Assembly: GCF_002979555.1 (NCBI RefSeq)
Contig: NZ_PCOZ01000002.1
Location: 248,001 to 312,000 of the forward strand
Length of the DNA: 64,000 nucleotides
Origin: Pseudomonas sp. MYb60
GTDB taxonomy: Bacteria > Pseudomonadota > Gammaproteobacteria > Pseudomonadales > Pseudomonadaceae
Reading direction: 5' to 3'
Under the pieces are notes generated by a model. It had not been told where the DNA came from. It made no database searches and saw only the letters and a program-made list of their open reading frames with translations. Shown piece by piece: positions 37,894 to 46,954 of this stretch. Within the stretch, counting starts at the first letter, position 1, and each line of letters opens with the position of its first letter. Made by a program: the position numbers and the translations under genes.

Positions 37894-38361
37894 ATGTGCG
37901 CTGACCTGTGGAGCTTTGCCCTCTCGCTCTACGCCCGTCCGGGCGTCGAAGCCGACTGTCTGCGCTTGCAGGAACAAGGGGCGGACGTGTGCCTGTTGCT
38001 CTGCGGTGCATGGCTGGAGCAGCGGGGCGTGGTGCTGAAACTTGAGCGTGTGCAGGCGCTGCGACAGATCGCCAGGCCTTGGCAGACGCAAGTCGTGGAG
38101 CCGTTGCGACAGGTGCGCACGCAATGGCGCGCCATGGCGCAGCAGGATGCGCAATTGAGAGTGTTGCGGGAGCGGCTCAAGGCCTTGGAGCTGGATGCCG
38201 AACGAGCCTTGCTGACGCGCCTGGATGCACTGGTGCAGGCGTGGCCGACGGGGGAAGCGACCGATCAACAACCGTGGCTGGAAGGACTGGCGGCTGAGGA
38301 TGCCGCCAACCTTGACCACGACGCGCTGCATCGGCTGCGCGTCGTGGCCACCGGCACTTAG
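37894..38361 (+). CDS. TIGR02444 family protein
   Basis: This 155-aa cytosolic protein opens CADLWSFALSLYARPGVEADCLRLQEQGADVCLLL, the family signature. The rest is helical with many Arg/Glu/Leu. The function is unknown; it is a conserved gene in gammaproteobacteria and here is divergent from the ABC-F gene. The start at 37894 is preferred to 37870, which would add eight non-conserved residues. The end overlaps algP's 3' end by 4 bp. Confidence 0.82.
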   Translation: MCADLWSFALSLYARPGVEADCLRLQEQGADVCLLLCGAWLEQRGVVLKLERVQALRQIARPWQTQVVEPLRQVRTQWRAMAQQDAQLRVLRERLKALELDAERALLTRLDALVQAWPTGEATDQQPWLEGLAAEDAANLDHDALHRLRVVATGT

Positions 38362-39443
38362 GAAGCGCTGGTTGGGGTGGTGCCTGGCGCTACGGGTGCA
38401 GGCGCGCTGCTGGCCGGGGCGGCTGGAGCGGTCGACGCTGCCGGCGTTGCGGCTGGCTTGGCCGGTGCTGGCTTTGCAGCAGCTGGCTTGGCGGCCGGTT
38501 TTGCTGCAGCAGGTTTGGCAGCTGGTTTAGCGGCGGGTTTTGCAGCAGCAGGTTTGGCAGTTGGCTTGGCGGCTGGTTTCGCAGCAGCAGGTTTGGCAGC
38601 TGGCTTGGCGGCTGGTTTCGCAGCAGCGGTCCTGGCAGCTGGCTTGGCCGCGGGTTTTGCAGCAGCCGTTCTAGCAGCTGGCTTGGCCGCTGGTTTTGCA
38701 GCAGCCGTTCTAGCAGCTGGTTTGGCCGCGGGTTTTGCAGCAGCCGTTTTGGCAGCTGGCTTGGCCGCGGGTTTCGCAGCAGCCGTTTTGGCAGCTGGCT
38801 TGGCCGCTGGTTTTGCAGCAGCCGTTTTGGCAGCTGGCTTGGCCGCCGGTTTTGCAGCAGCCGTTTTAGCAGCTGGCTTGGCCGCTGGTTTTGCAGCAGC
38901 CGTTTTGGCAGTTGGCTTGGCCGCTGGTTTTGCAGCAGCCGTTTTGGCAGCTGGCTTGGCCGCTGGTTTTGCAGCAGCCGTTTTAGCAGCTGGCTTGGCC
39001 GCTGGTTTTGCAGCAGCGGTTTTAGCAACCGCCTTTGCAGGGGTACGAGCACCCAGCACTTTAGCCACGGCTTCTTTCACACGGCCAACACCCTGGGCCA
39101 GCTTCAAGCTTTCCTGGGCGTCTTTTTTGAGTTGGGAAATGTAGGCGCGGGTTTCAGCCTGGCGATCCTTGAGAGCGTCCAGCAAGTCCTCAAGTTCTTT
39201 CACAGCGTCTTTCGCTTTGGCTTGTGCCTTGGCCTTGCCGGCAGTGGCGGCGTCTTGCAGTTTGGTGCGGGATTTGTGCAGCTTCTCTTGCGCTTTACCG
39301 CGTTGTTTCTCCAGCTTGGCGAGCAGCTTTTCTGCATCGGCCAACGCTTGGGAACAGGCGCTTTCCAGGTGTTCGAGCAAGCTGCCCGAAAGTTGTTGGA
39401 GTAAATGCAACGGGGTATTAACAGGCTTCTGTTTGGCCGACAT
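38358..39443 (-). CDS. algP: histone H1-like alginate regulatory protein AlgP (AlgR3)
   Basis: This 361-aa DNA-associated protein has an N-terminal helical, coiled-coil-like part (about 1-130; SGSLLEHLESACSQALADAEKLLAKLEKQ). From residue 141 on it has a lysine/alanine/proline-rich tail of 13-residue repeats of the KTAAAKPAAKPAA type, followed by an Ala/Pro-rich end. AlgP is a histone-like activator first described for alginate genes in P. aeruginosa. It keeps its usual place near algQ. The repeat array at 38517-39023 is prone to slippage. The gene is convergent with the TIGR02444 gene. Confidence 0.93.
   Translation of the reverse strand: MSAKQKPVNTPLHLLQQLSGSLLEHLESACSQALADAEKLLAKLEKQRGKAQEKLHKSRTKLQDAATAGKAKAQAKAKDAVKELEDLLDALKDRQAETRAYISQLKKDAQESLKLAQGVGRVKEAVAKVLGARTPAKAVAKTAAAKPAAKPAAKTAAAKPAAKPAAKTAAAKPAAKPTAKTAAAKPAAKPAAKTAAAKPAAKPAAKTAAAKPAAKPAAKTAAAKPAAKPAAKTAAAKPAAKPAARTAAAKPAAKPAARTAAAKPAAKPAARTAAAKPAAKPAAKPAAAKPAAKPTAKPAAAKPAAKPAAKPAAAKPAAKPAAAKPAPAKPAATPAASTAPAAPASSAPAPVAPGTTPTSAS
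38517..39023 (-). repeat. tandem array of thirteen 39-bp repeats in algP
   Basis: Thirteen consecutive 39-bp units encode residues 141-309 of AlgP. In reading order, units 1-7 begin KTAAAKPAAKP (unit 3 ends PTA), units 8-10 begin RTAAAKP, and units 11-13 begin KPAAAKP (unit 11 ends PTA). Neighbouring units are nearly identical at the DNA level, which indicates recent duplication or conversion. Confidence 0.9.
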
Positions 39444-39635
39444 GGTTTACCTCCTGGCTGACGTGGGTGCGGCTCATACTAGCCCTCTGCTCTTACCGCC
39501 GCTAGGGCATGTTGACAGTATCGATTGCCTGGCGTTGCAACGTACGAAAATTCTTATTGATATAACGAAAACACGCGGCACTTTTTGGCCTCGCGCACTG
39601 GCATAATCCTTCGCACTTTCGGCAGGAGAATGCCC

Positions 39636-40301
39636 ATGTCGCGTTACCTTTTTCTTGTGCTGGGCCTTGCGATTTCCATGGCGAACGCGAGCGAGCAATC
39701 GTCGCCAAAAACCACTGCGCAAGACCAGCATGACCTCGCCTACAGCCTCGGTGCCAGCCTTGGTGAACGCCTGCGCCAAGAAGTGCCCGACCTGCAGATC
39801 CAGGCCTTGATCGACGGCCTAAAACAGTCCTATCAGGGCAAGCGATTGGCACTCGACAACGCACGTATCGAACAGATTCTTGCGCAGCATGAAGCCAACT
39901 CGCAGGCACCCGACAGCGAGAAATCCCTGGCCGCCGAACAGGCATTTCTCGCCCAGGAAAAAACACTCAAGGGTGTGCGCGAACTGGCCGACGGAATCCT
40001 GCTCACCGAACTCTCCCCCGGCACAGGCAAGAAGCCGTCAGCCAACGATCAGGTGCAGGTGAAATACGTGGGACGGCTACCCGACGGCACCGTGTTCGAC
40101 CAAAGCACACAACCCCAATGGTTCCGCCTGAACAGCGTGATCAGCGGTTGGAGCAGCGCCTTGCAACAGATGCCGGTGGGTGCGAAATGGCGCCTGGTGA
40201 TCCCATCGGCGCAGGCCTATGGTACTGAGGGCGCAGGTGAGCTGATCCCACCCTACACACCGCTGGTGTTCGAGATCGAATTGCTCGATACCCGACCATG
40301 A
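39636..40301 (+). CDS. FKBP-type peptidyl-prolyl cis-trans isomerase
   Basis: This 221-aa precursor has a signal peptide (about residues 1-20, ending SMANA), then the helical FKBP N-terminal dimerisation domain (about 30-110). The FKBP catalytic domain follows (about 125-218): VKYVGRLPDGTVFDQS, WSSALQQMPVGAKWRLVIPSAQAYG and the end PLVFEIELLD. It probably folds proteins in the periplasm. The ATG at 39636 lies 7 nt after AGGAG; the ATG at 39630 is too close. It lies between algP and algQ, as in P. aeruginosa. A terminator follows. Confidence 0.92.
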   Translation: MSRYLFLVLGLAISMANASEQSSPKTTAQDQHDLAYSLGASLGERLRQEVPDLQIQALIDGLKQSYQGKRLALDNARIEQILAQHEANSQAPDSEKSLAAEQAFLAQEKTLKGVRELADGILLTELSPGTGKKPSANDQVQVKYVGRLPDGTVFDQSTQPQWFRLNSVISGWSSALQQMPVGAKWRLVIPSAQAYGTEGAGELIPPYTPLVFEIELLDTRP

Positions 40302-40306
40302 CCGCA

Positions 40307-40338
40307 TAAAAAAACGGCGCGCCATGCGCACCGTTTTT
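40307..40338 (+). terminator. intrinsic terminator between the FKBP gene and algQ (bidirectional)
   Basis: AAAAACGG and CCGTTTTT arms with an inner GCGC/GCGC pairing lie just after the FKBP stop. The A-run on one side and the T-run on the other allow use from either strand, serving the convergent algQ as well. Confidence 0.75.
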
Positions 40339-40354
40339 ATACCGCTCCCGGGCT

Positions 40355-40813
40355 TCACGCCTGGGTCGCAGGTTCTTCCTTGTGAGCGTTGTGCAGCACT
40401 TCGATCAGGCAGTCTTCCAGTTCGAAGCGCTCGTGGAGCAACCCGCCCAGCTTCTTGAATTCTTCAGCGACGCACTTACCGGCATCACACAGGTCGTTGA
40501 ACGCCAGCAGCTTCTCGGTAATGACATCGATGCGCGGGTAGATCGTCTCGGCCAAGTCCAGGCCACGCTGATCGTCGAAGGCTTCTGCCTCCTTGGTCAG
40601 TTGCTCATAGACACCAAAATGGCCGGCCGACACGTAGTCGACCAATGAGCCGCAGAACTCCTGCAACGGCTTGCGGTTTTCAGCGAGCGCCTCGGGTTTA
40701 TCGCCGAGAGCGTCAAAGTCCCGAACCAGTTCGTGACGTGCCTTCAACCAGCTGTCGATCAGCTTGTGCACACCACCCCAGCGTTCCTGAGCATTCTGAC
40801 AACTTTCCAGCAT
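40355..40813 (-). CDS. algQ: anti-sigma-70 factor AlgQ (Rsd family)
   Basis: This 152-aa helical protein of the Rsd/AlgQ family binds region 4 of the housekeeping sigma factor and shifts RNA polymerase towards alternative sigmas. Family landmarks are [21 protein letters not shown] (about 10-30), the core [23 protein letters not shown] (about 50-72) and [17 protein letters not shown] near the end. The length matches the family. In P. aeruginosa AlgQ regulates alginate, neuraminidase and siderophore genes. It is downstream of dsbB on the same strand, separated by about 210 bp. Confidence 0.96.
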   Translation of the reverse strand: MLESCQNAQERWGGVHKLIDSWLKARHELVRDFDALGDKPEALAENRKPLQEFCGSLVDYVSAGHFGVYEQLTKEAEAFDDQRGLDLAETIYPRIDVITEKLLAFNDLCDAGKCVAEEFKKLGGLLHERFELEDCLIEVLHNAHKEEPATQA

Positions 40814-40923
40814 GATGATCTCTCTTCCCTATAGGGGCGCTGCCGCCGAGTGCCCGCGCAACACTTCAAGGATAAAAGCGCCAGCGGGACAAGGCCGCAT
40901 CTGACAAACGGTTTCATTAACGC

Positions 40924-40947
40924 GTGCGGGCCAGATTATGCCCGCAC
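40924..40947. other. 7-bp perfect hairpin between dsbB and algQ
   Basis: GTGCGGG and CCCGCAC flank a 10-nt loop in the 210-bp gap. No T-run follows on either strand, so it is not a clear intrinsic terminator; it might stabilise a 3' end or be part of the algQ control region. Confidence 0.35.
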
Positions 40948-41023
40948 GACTATGGCTTCAAGGTACGCAGGAGAGAAAGTTCATACAAGTGTTTAATCCC
41001 CCCCGACACACTACGACCCATTT

Positions 41024-41545
41024 TCAGCGCCTGGCCGAGCGTAAACGATGGCCCGGCAACAGCGGTGAAAACTGCATGCCCCCCAGTATCAACATACCCA
41101 GAAAGAACAACAGGCTCCACTCGGGGAGGCTCAAGTCAAACAGTGTCCAGTTGATTTCCACGCAGTCGACGGTGCCTTTGACCGTCGATTGCAGCGCCTG
41201 CCACAGCGACAGGTTGTCGATCATGGAGTGCAGGCTCGGCCAGCAATCGGCCGCTTGATCCAGTGCAGCTTTCTGCAGCAACACTTGACGCGCGGCGGTA
41301 ACGGCGCCAAACAACGCACATCCCATGCTAGCCAGCCAATACAGGTTGAAAATGGGCCGCTTGGGGTTGTGAAGAGCGGCGACCAGATTGATCAAGGTGA
41401 AGGCCGCCAGGAATATCCGTTGCATCTGGCACAGGAAACAGGGGCGCAACGACGCTCCAAACTCAAGGTAAAAGGATGCACCCAGGGTCAGCGCACCGGC
41501 CATGAACGCGATGAAACACAAAGAACGTGAAGGGGCCAAAGACAT
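41024..41545 (-). CDS. dsbB: disulfide bond formation protein B (DsbB/DsbH)
   Basis: This 173-aa inner-membrane quinone reductase re-oxidises DsbA. It has four membrane helices, the first periplasmic cysteine pair in RPCFLCQMQR (Cys36 and Cys39), and the second pair in the large loop (ADCWPS and GTVDC). A C-terminal short tail is present. The P. aeruginosa genes here are dsbB/dsbH between hemY and algQ, and the position agrees. It starts 238 bp after the hemY stop and is probably transcribed separately. Confidence 0.93.
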   Translation of the reverse strand: MSLAPSRSLCFIAFMAGALTLGASFYLEFGASLRPCFLCQMQRIFLAAFTLINLVAALHNPKRPIFNLYWLASMGCALFGAVTAARQVLLQKAALDQAADCWPSLHSMIDNLSLWQALQSTVKGTVDCVEINWTLFDLSLPEWSLLFFLGMLILGGMQFSPLLPGHRLRSARR

Positions 41546-41782
41546 GCTTTATCCGCATCGCGAAAGATAGGTCGCTACGGTAGAGGAAAGGACTGAACGC
41601 TTTCAATACACGCCAAGGCAGACAATTCCGAGGGCACTTGCAGACTTCCCGTCAGAACATGGAAGACCTCAAGCCTTTCGACGTAGGACTGCGCCTAAGA
41701 AGCCGTTAGGCCCGGCAAACACACGACTTCGACGGGTTGGCTCTCGGATACATCTGCGCCAACCCTCGGCTTATTTCCTACG

Positions 41783-43024
41783 TCAAACCCTGGCGGGAGC
41801 CGGCAGCGGCGAAGCCAGCAGGCGGTTGTCCAGCAACCCCAGGCCTTCTTGGAACAACTGATTGCTGCGCTCGGTATCACCCAGTTGGGCCAGCAGTCGC
41901 GCCAACTCGGCGCAAGCCTCAGGGTTGCGCTGCACCTGAAGGCTGCTTTCCAGGTAGTCCCGCGCCTTGCCCCACAGGCTGTTTTGCAGGCTCAGACGGC
42001 CCAGGGTCAGCAACAGGCTCGCATCGCCGGGATGGTCCTTGAGCCAGCCTTCGGCAAACTTCAATTGCCGTGCAGGGTCGCTGCCACGCAGCAGGCCATA
42101 AAGACGGACCAGGTGACTGTCGTAACTGCGCTTGATGGCGCCACGCAGTGCCTCTTCAGCCTGGACGTCGGCGCCCAGCTGGCGCAACTGCTCGGCATAG
42201 GCCAGCACCAACTGCGGCTCCTGGCGCTGGGCAGAGGTGAGTTGCTGCCAGGCACGCTCCAGCGACTGCAGGCCCGCCTCGCCTTGCTCTTCGCGTTGGG
42301 CCGCCAGGCTCAGGTTTTCACCCCAGGCGCGACGCTCCAGCTCGGCCAGTTCGCTGGCAGGCAGAACCTTGTCCTTGCGCAACTCCGGCAGCAGGCGGAT
42401 CACCGCCGACCAGTCGCCGCGTTGCTGATGCAAGCGCTGCAACTGACGCAGAACCTGGGCGTTGTGCGGATGACGCTCATGCATCGCCTGCAACGTCGTC
42501 AACGCACCCTCCGTGTCGCCACGATCCTGCTGCAGTTGCGCGTGACTCAAGGCCACCGCCAACTCGGCCTGGGGCTGACGCTCCAGGGCACGTTCCAGCA
42601 AGCCGTCAGACTCTTCGTAACGGCCCAACTCGTTGGCGGCACGGGCCGCTCCGAGGTAATAGAGCAAAGGTTGGCGCTCGGCTTCAGCGGCTCGGTGCAG
42701 GTGGCGCTCAGCGCTGGCCCAGCGGCCCTCGGCGAGGTCCATCTGGCCCTGCTCGATGGCGATCTGCACGCGGCGGCTGCGGTTGCGTCGCGACCAAGGA
42801 TTGACCACCCCACCGGAGGTGGTAAGCAGGCCCAGCAGCACGCGCACGAGGTAGATCGCCAGGCCAATGACAAATACCGCCACCACGGTGGCCCACAGGC
42901 TCGACTCGTAATGCAGCACATGCGGATAGGTAATCAGCACATAGCCGGTGTGTTTCGAGATGCCCACGGCGAGTGCCAGGGCGATCGCGATCGCCAGCAC
43001 CAGGATCACATAGAAACGTTTCAT
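41783..43024 (-). CDS. hemY: heme biosynthesis protein HemY
   Basis: This 413-aa inner-membrane protein has two N-terminal helices (about 3-20 and 38-62) and a cytoplasmic TPR-rich region (AERHLHRAAEAERQPLLYYLGAARAANELGRYEES and later repeats). It is not the protoporphyrinogen oxidase also called HemY in Gram-positives. In gammaproteobacteria it is encoded with hemX and hemD and has an undefined part in late haem synthesis. It follows hemX by 5 bp. Confidence 0.92.
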   Translation of the reverse strand: MKRFYVILVLAIAIALALAVGISKHTGYVLITYPHVLHYESSLWATVVAVFVIGLAIYLVRVLLGLLTTSGGVVNPWSRRNRSRRVQIAIEQGQMDLAEGRWASAERHLHRAAEAERQPLLYYLGAARAANELGRYEESDGLLERALERQPQAELAVALSHAQLQQDRGDTEGALTTLQAMHERHPHNAQVLRQLQRLHQQRGDWSAVIRLLPELRKDKVLPASELAELERRAWGENLSLAAQREEQGEAGLQSLERAWQQLTSAQRQEPQLVLAYAEQLRQLGADVQAEEALRGAIKRSYDSHLVRLYGLLRGSDPARQLKFAEGWLKDHPGDASLLLTLGRLSLQNSLWGKARDYLESSLQVQRNPEACAELARLLAQLGDTERSNQLFQEGLGLLDNRLLASPLPAPARV

Positions 43025-43029
43025 CGGCT

Positions 43030-44142
43030 CTACTCCTGCTTCGCCGGCGCGGCCGCGGCCTTGGCTTCATCGGCAGACAAGTGACGACGCTCCAGATAAG
43101 CCTGCACTGCAGCCAGGCTCGCGGCCAGGTCCGGCGTCACCACCGACACGGCCTTGGGCTCAAGTTCGGCGATACGCGCCAGCATGGCCTTGCTCTGCGG
43201 GTTGTCCTGGTTGAAGTTGTCCTGCAGCACGCTGCGCGCCTCGCCCAACGAGCGGCTGTACACCGCCGACTCGCCATTGAGCGCCGCCCACTGCGCTTGC
43301 TCCAGGGCCAGGCTCAACGCCAGGCGTACCTGGTTCAGGCCTTGGCCGGCGAGCAACGGACGAATGTTGTCGTCGGGGTTGAAGTCAATGCGGAAATAAC
43401 GGGAAATCTGCTCCCACCACTGGCGCCAGCGGCTATCGGTATCGGTGGTCGGGCGACCTTCGGAACCCGGCTCGGTGAGCTGGTATTCCGGCGCGATGGC
43501 CGACAGTTGCACGACTTGATCACGCAACGCTGCCAATTGCAGATACAGCCCGGTGCGATCCGGTTGCTCGGTACTGCGCAACGCGGCGAGGCTCTTGGCC
43601 AATTGCTCGCGGGCAGCGTAGGAACCTGGATCGCTCTGCTCGCGCAGGATCTCGTCGGCGCCCTGCACCAACGCTTGGGCGCTGTTGATATCCTGCAGGG
43701 CAGACAGGCGCAGGCTCGCCAGGCGGATCAAATGCTCGGCCTCGGCCAAACGCCAGTCCTTGCGGCTTGAGCCCAGTACCGTTTCCAGGCGCTGGCTCAA
43801 ACGCTGCTGATCACCTTGTAACTGCGCGACCAACCGACGGCGCTCTTCGAGTTCATCCGCCCCCGGCAGTTGCGCCAGGCGTGCAGCCAGTTGCTGCTGG
43901 CTCTGCTTGAGGGACTGGGATTGATCGTCGAGGGTCTGTACCTGCCCCAACTGTTGCTGGCTGCTGGCTTGCAGGGCACGAACCTGCCAAATCCCCCACC
44001 CCCCGGCGGCAACACCGGCGGCGCCCAGCAGCAGCGCGACGATTGCCAGGCCATTGCCACGGCGCGGCGCAGGGACAGGCGACTCAACCGGCGCATCAAT
44101 GGCGGGTTGGACTTCTTCTTTAGGCAAGGCTGTTTCGCTCAC
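43030..44142 (-). CDS. hemX: HemX (uroporphyrinogen-III C-methyltransferase-like membrane protein)
   Basis: This 370-aa protein has a short acidic/proline N-terminus, one membrane helix (about 29-50, NGLAIVALLLGAAGVAAGGWG), then a long coiled-coil periplasmic domain (about 55-150) and a helical remainder. It is named for sequence similarity, but it lacks the SUMT catalytic fold. It lies between hemD and hemY in a haem operon. The function is unproven; a scaffold role for haem enzymes is possible. Confidence 0.9.
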   Translation of the reverse strand: MSETALPKEEVQPAIDAPVESPVPAPRRGNGLAIVALLLGAAGVAAGGWGIWQVRALQASSQQQLGQVQTLDDQSQSLKQSQQQLAARLAQLPGADELEERRRLVAQLQGDQQRLSQRLETVLGSSRKDWRLAEAEHLIRLASLRLSALQDINSAQALVQGADEILREQSDPGSYAAREQLAKSLAALRSTEQPDRTGLYLQLAALRDQVVQLSAIAPEYQLTEPGSEGRPTTDTDSRWRQWWEQISRYFRIDFNPDDNIRPLLAGQGLNQVRLALSLALEQAQWAALNGESAVYSRSLGEARSVLQDNFNQDNPQSKAMLARIAELEPKAVSVVTPDLAASLAAVQAYLERRHLSADEAKAAAAPAKQE

Positions 44143-44160
44143 GTATCCGTCCTTTGCGTA

Positions 44161-44919
44161 TCAGAGAGTGGCGGCGTCATGACTGCGCAACGCCACTAAC
44201 AAAGCCGCGGCACTCGCACCGCGACAATCCACAACTTTTTCTGCGCCAGCGTCCCGCGCCATCTCCAGGACTCGCGGGCTGGGCACGAACAACGGCAACT
44301 GTGCCATCCGGGGCCAATCGGGGCCGGCCAGGGCGTGCAGGTGCAACAAACCCTGCCCACTGCTGACCACCAGGCCGTTCAAGCGTTCCAACTGGATGCG
44401 CCGGGCCAGTTCACCCACGGCATAGGCCGGGAGGAAACGACGATACAGTTCCAGGTAGTCGACACTAGCACCTTGCTCGCGCAAACGCTGCGCCAGCAAC
44501 TCTCGCCCGCCCTCCCCGCGAAGGATCAAGACCCGGGCACCAGGCCGTGCGACAGCCTCGCGCAAGGCCGCCAACTCAAGCAAGGCTTCGCTGTCGTCAC
44601 CGGTTTTGGGGTAGTGCACGTCCAGGCCGTGGTCAGCCAGCACCTGTGCAGTGGCTGCGCCCACGCTGAACCAGGGCAGTTGCGGCCAAGGCTGATCCAA
44701 CAGCTGTACAGCAAGGCGCGCGGCGGGCTTGCTCACGACGATCACCGCGCAATAGCGGCCCAAGTCACGAAACACCGCCTGTTGTTCGCCCGTGAGCGCC
44801 AACGGTGCGGTTTCCAGCAAAGGCAGGCTGCTGCTGAAAATGCCCGCGTCGGACAACGCTGCCGCCAGGGCCGTCGACTCCTCGGCAGGCCGCGTCAGCA
44901 GCACTCGCCATGGGGTCAC
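44161..44919 (-). CDS. hemD: uroporphyrinogen-III synthase HemD
   Basis: This 252-aa cytosolic enzyme closes hydroxymethylbilane to uroporphyrinogen III with inversion of ring D. It has the two-domain HemD fold, which is weakly conserved, with [20 protein letters not shown] at the start and the conserved [18 protein letters not shown] and [14 protein letters not shown] motifs. It starts inside the hemC end with an ATGA overlap, so the two are translationally coupled. hemX follows after 18 bp. Confidence 0.94.
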   Translation of the reverse strand: MTPWRVLLTRPAEESTALAAALSDAGIFSSSLPLLETAPLALTGEQQAVFRDLGRYCAVIVVSKPAARLAVQLLDQPWPQLPWFSVGAATAQVLADHGLDVHYPKTGDDSEALLELAALREAVARPGARVLILRGEGGRELLAQRLREQGASVDYLELYRRFLPAYAVGELARRIQLERLNGLVVSSGQGLLHLHALAGPDWPRMAQLPLFVPSPRVLEMARDAGAEKVVDCRGASAAALLVALRSHDAATL

Positions 44920-45857
44920 TGCGGCCCGGCCTCGCCGTAGACTTTTTGCAGGATGGCGCCGGCGCCCTTGTCCAGCAGCGCTTCGGCCACCTGAATGCCC
45001 AGCGCCGTGGCATCACCCTGCGGGCCACGCACGTCGGCGGTCAGCAAGGTGCCGCCATCCGGATCGCCCACCAGGCCACGCAGCCACAGGTTGTCACCTT
45101 CAAGCACGGCGTAGCAGGCGATCGGTACCTGGCAGCCGCCGTTGAGGTGTTTGTTCAGGGCGCGCTCGGCGGTGACGCGAACCTCGGTATCGTGGTGATC
45201 AAGCGGTTTGAGCAGGGCGTGGATCTCGCTGTCGGCGGTACGGCATTCGATGCCCACGGCGCCCTGCCCGCCAGCCGGCAAGCTGTCCTCGACACTGATG
45301 GCCGAGGTGATGCGGTCTTCGAAACCGAGGCGGATCAGGCCGGCTGCCGCCAGGATGATCGCGTCGTATTCACCGGCGTCGAGCTTGGCCAGGCGGGTGT
45401 TGACGTTGCCGCGCAGAAAGCGGATCTGCAAGTCCGGGCGGCGCGTCAGCAATTGGGCCTGACGCCGTAGGCTCGACGTGCCGACGATGCTGCCCAGGGG
45501 CAAATCATCCAGGGATGCATAAGTATTGGAAACGAAGGCGTCGCGCGGGTCTTCGCGCTCACAGATACAAAAAAGGCCCAGGCCTTCAGGGAAGTCCATG
45601 GGCACATCCTTCATCGAATGCACGGCAATGTCGGCTTCGTTTTCCAGCAGCGCCGTTTCCAATTCCTTGACGAACAGGCCCTTGCCGCCGATTTTCGACA
45701 GCGGCGAGTCCAGCAGCTTGTCGCCGCGACTGACCATCGGGACCAGGGACACCGTGAGGCCGGGATGGGCCTGCTCGAGGCGTGCTTTGACGTATTCGGC
45801 CTGCCACAAGGCCAGGGCGCTTTTACGGGTGGCGATGCGGATTTCGCGAGAGGACAT
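44916..45857 (-). CDS. hemC: porphobilinogen deaminase (hydroxymethylbilane synthase) HemC
   Basis: This 313-aa enzyme polymerises four porphobilinogens. It begins [20 protein letters not shown]. Other landmarks are the [12 protein letters not shown] motif at about 129-140, active-site Asp in VHSMKDVPM at about 80-88, and the dipyrromethane cofactor cysteine in [10 protein letters not shown] at about 237-246. It starts 126 bp after algR's end. The hemC-hemD-hemX-hemY order with algR upstream matches P. aeruginosa. Confidence 0.97.
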   Translation of the reverse strand: MSSREIRIATRKSALALWQAEYVKARLEQAHPGLTVSLVPMVSRGDKLLDSPLSKIGGKGLFVKELETALLENEADIAVHSMKDVPMDFPEGLGLFCICEREDPRDAFVSNTYASLDDLPLGSIVGTSSLRRQAQLLTRRPDLQIRFLRGNVNTRLAKLDAGEYDAIILAAAGLIRLGFEDRITSAISVEDSLPAGGQGAVGIECRTADSEIHALLKPLDHHDTEVRVTAERALNKHLNGGCQVPIACYAVLEGDNLWLRGLVGDPDGGTLLTADVRGPQGDATALGIQVAEALLDKGAGAILQKVYGEAGPQ

Positions 45858-45983
45858 GGATCAATCCGTACTGAATAGATACGGCAGATAATAACAGCTC
45901 AGGCAAATACGCTTTGATTTGAATCAGCAAGTGCGGGGCCTTCCTGGCTACGCCGCACCGGGATCAGGACTGCCGCCCTCGGG

Positions 45984-46730
45984 CTAAAGCTGCTGCATCA
46001 TCTTGCGCACACCGGCGACATGGCGTCGGCTGACGATCAGCGCGTCGCCATTGAGCCCTTTCAGGAACAGCTGAAAGTGTCCCAGAGGCGTGCGCTGCAA
46101 ACGCTCTATGCGCTCGCGGGCTACCAGCGCGTTGCGGTGGATACGCACGAAGCGCTCGCCGAATTCATCCTCGAGGGCCTTGAGTGGCTCGTCGAGCAAC
46201 ACCTCACCGCCCTCATGGCGCAGGGTCACGTATTTGTGATCGGCAATGAAGTAGACCACTTGATTCAAGGGGATCAACTCGATGCCTTTGCGCGTACGCG
46301 CACTGATATGGCTGCGTGGTCCATTGCCACTCTGGGCAGCGGGCTGCGTGAGCGCGGCGAGTTGGGCGCGATTGGGGCGCTCGGCTTTTTTCAGCGCCTT
46401 GAGCAGCGCTTCGGCCGTCACCGGCTTGACGACAAAACTGACGCCGCTGGCTTCCAGCGTCTGCGAGGGAAACTCTTCCTGGGCCGCGCACAACACCACC
46501 GCAGGCGGCGATTCACGCTCGCTCAAGCGGGCAGCAACCTGCAGGCCATCAAGCCCTGACATGTGGATATCAAGCAGCACCACATCCGGCTTGAGGCTGT
46601 CGATCAGCGTCAACGCCTCCTCACCGTTGGTGGCGCTCGGTTCAAGGACTGTATAACCCTCGAGCTCACTGACCAGACGGCTCAGTCGCTCGCGGGCTTG
46701 GGGTTCGTCATCAACGATCAGGACATTCAT
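45984..46730 (-). CDS. algR: LytTR-type response regulator AlgR
   Basis: This 248-aa DNA-binding regulator has a receiver domain with the phospho-acceptor Asp54 (VVLLDIHMSG), acidic pocket residues near VDDE and a conserved Lys in VVKPVT. The C-terminal LytTR domain (about 140-245) contains IELIPLNQVVYFIADHKYVTL and FVRIHRNALVA. AlgR controls alginate, twitching, cyanide and surface-sensing genes in P. aeruginosa. Its usual kinase AlgZ (FimS) should precede it, but only a remnant is left. The ATG at 46730 gives the standard 248 aa; the frame open to 46763 is rejected. Confidence 0.95.
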   Translation of the reverse strand: MNVLIVDDEPQARERLSRLVSELEGYTVLEPSATNGEEALTLIDSLKPDVVLLDIHMSGLDGLQVAARLSERESPPAVVLCAAQEEFPSQTLEASGVSFVVKPVTAEALLKALKKAERPNRAQLAALTQPAAQSGNGPRSHISARTRKGIELIPLNQVVYFIADHKYVTLRHEGGEVLLDEPLKALEDEFGERFVRIHRNALVARERIERLQRTPLGHFQLFLKGLNGDALIVSRRHVAGVRKMMQQL

Positions 46731-46954
46731 ATTGCACTGGATTCCTGCGTGAGTCTCGCACAAGGATAGCGTAGACAGGTGCGGTGACTTGCGTCACTGC
46801 GATCCACGCTAAGACTAGCGCGAGCGGCAAAAAGTGCCGTGGAAGCGGCACCCATATTTACCCGGACCTGTTCAAGAGCGCCCAAGACCTGCTGCCTTTG
46901 GGCATCGTCATAGGGTTTGCTGATACACAATCCGAATACCCCCCGTTTAAATGG
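46727..46954 (-). pseudogene. algZ: C-terminal remnant of algZ/fimS (AlgR partner kinase)
   Basis: A 228-nt open stretch with no proper start (an in-frame TAA lies just upstream at 46955-46957) encodes a run resembling the end of a LytS-type HATPase: ISKPYDDAQRQ like the ISNPYD strand, ALEQVRVNM like the ALxNIRERL helix, ALFAARASLSVDRSD, and a final strand TCLRYPCAR. It ends in TGA inside the algR start codon region (ATGA overlap), as a coupled kinase gene would. About 290 N-terminal codons (membrane helices and the His box) are absent, and the middle has lost the glycine box. I infer that algZ was deleted and decayed. Confidence 0.65.

Noticed and set aside
38390..39144. Repeat-containing alternative frames in algP on both strands
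   Set aside because: Both arise from reading the 39-bp repeats in the wrong frame; the K/A/P frame starts with a conserved non-repeat N-terminal domain.
40924..40947. Hairpin between dsbB and algQ as an intrinsic terminator
   Set aside because: The stem is perfect but has no T-run on either strand, so it is listed only as a hairpin.
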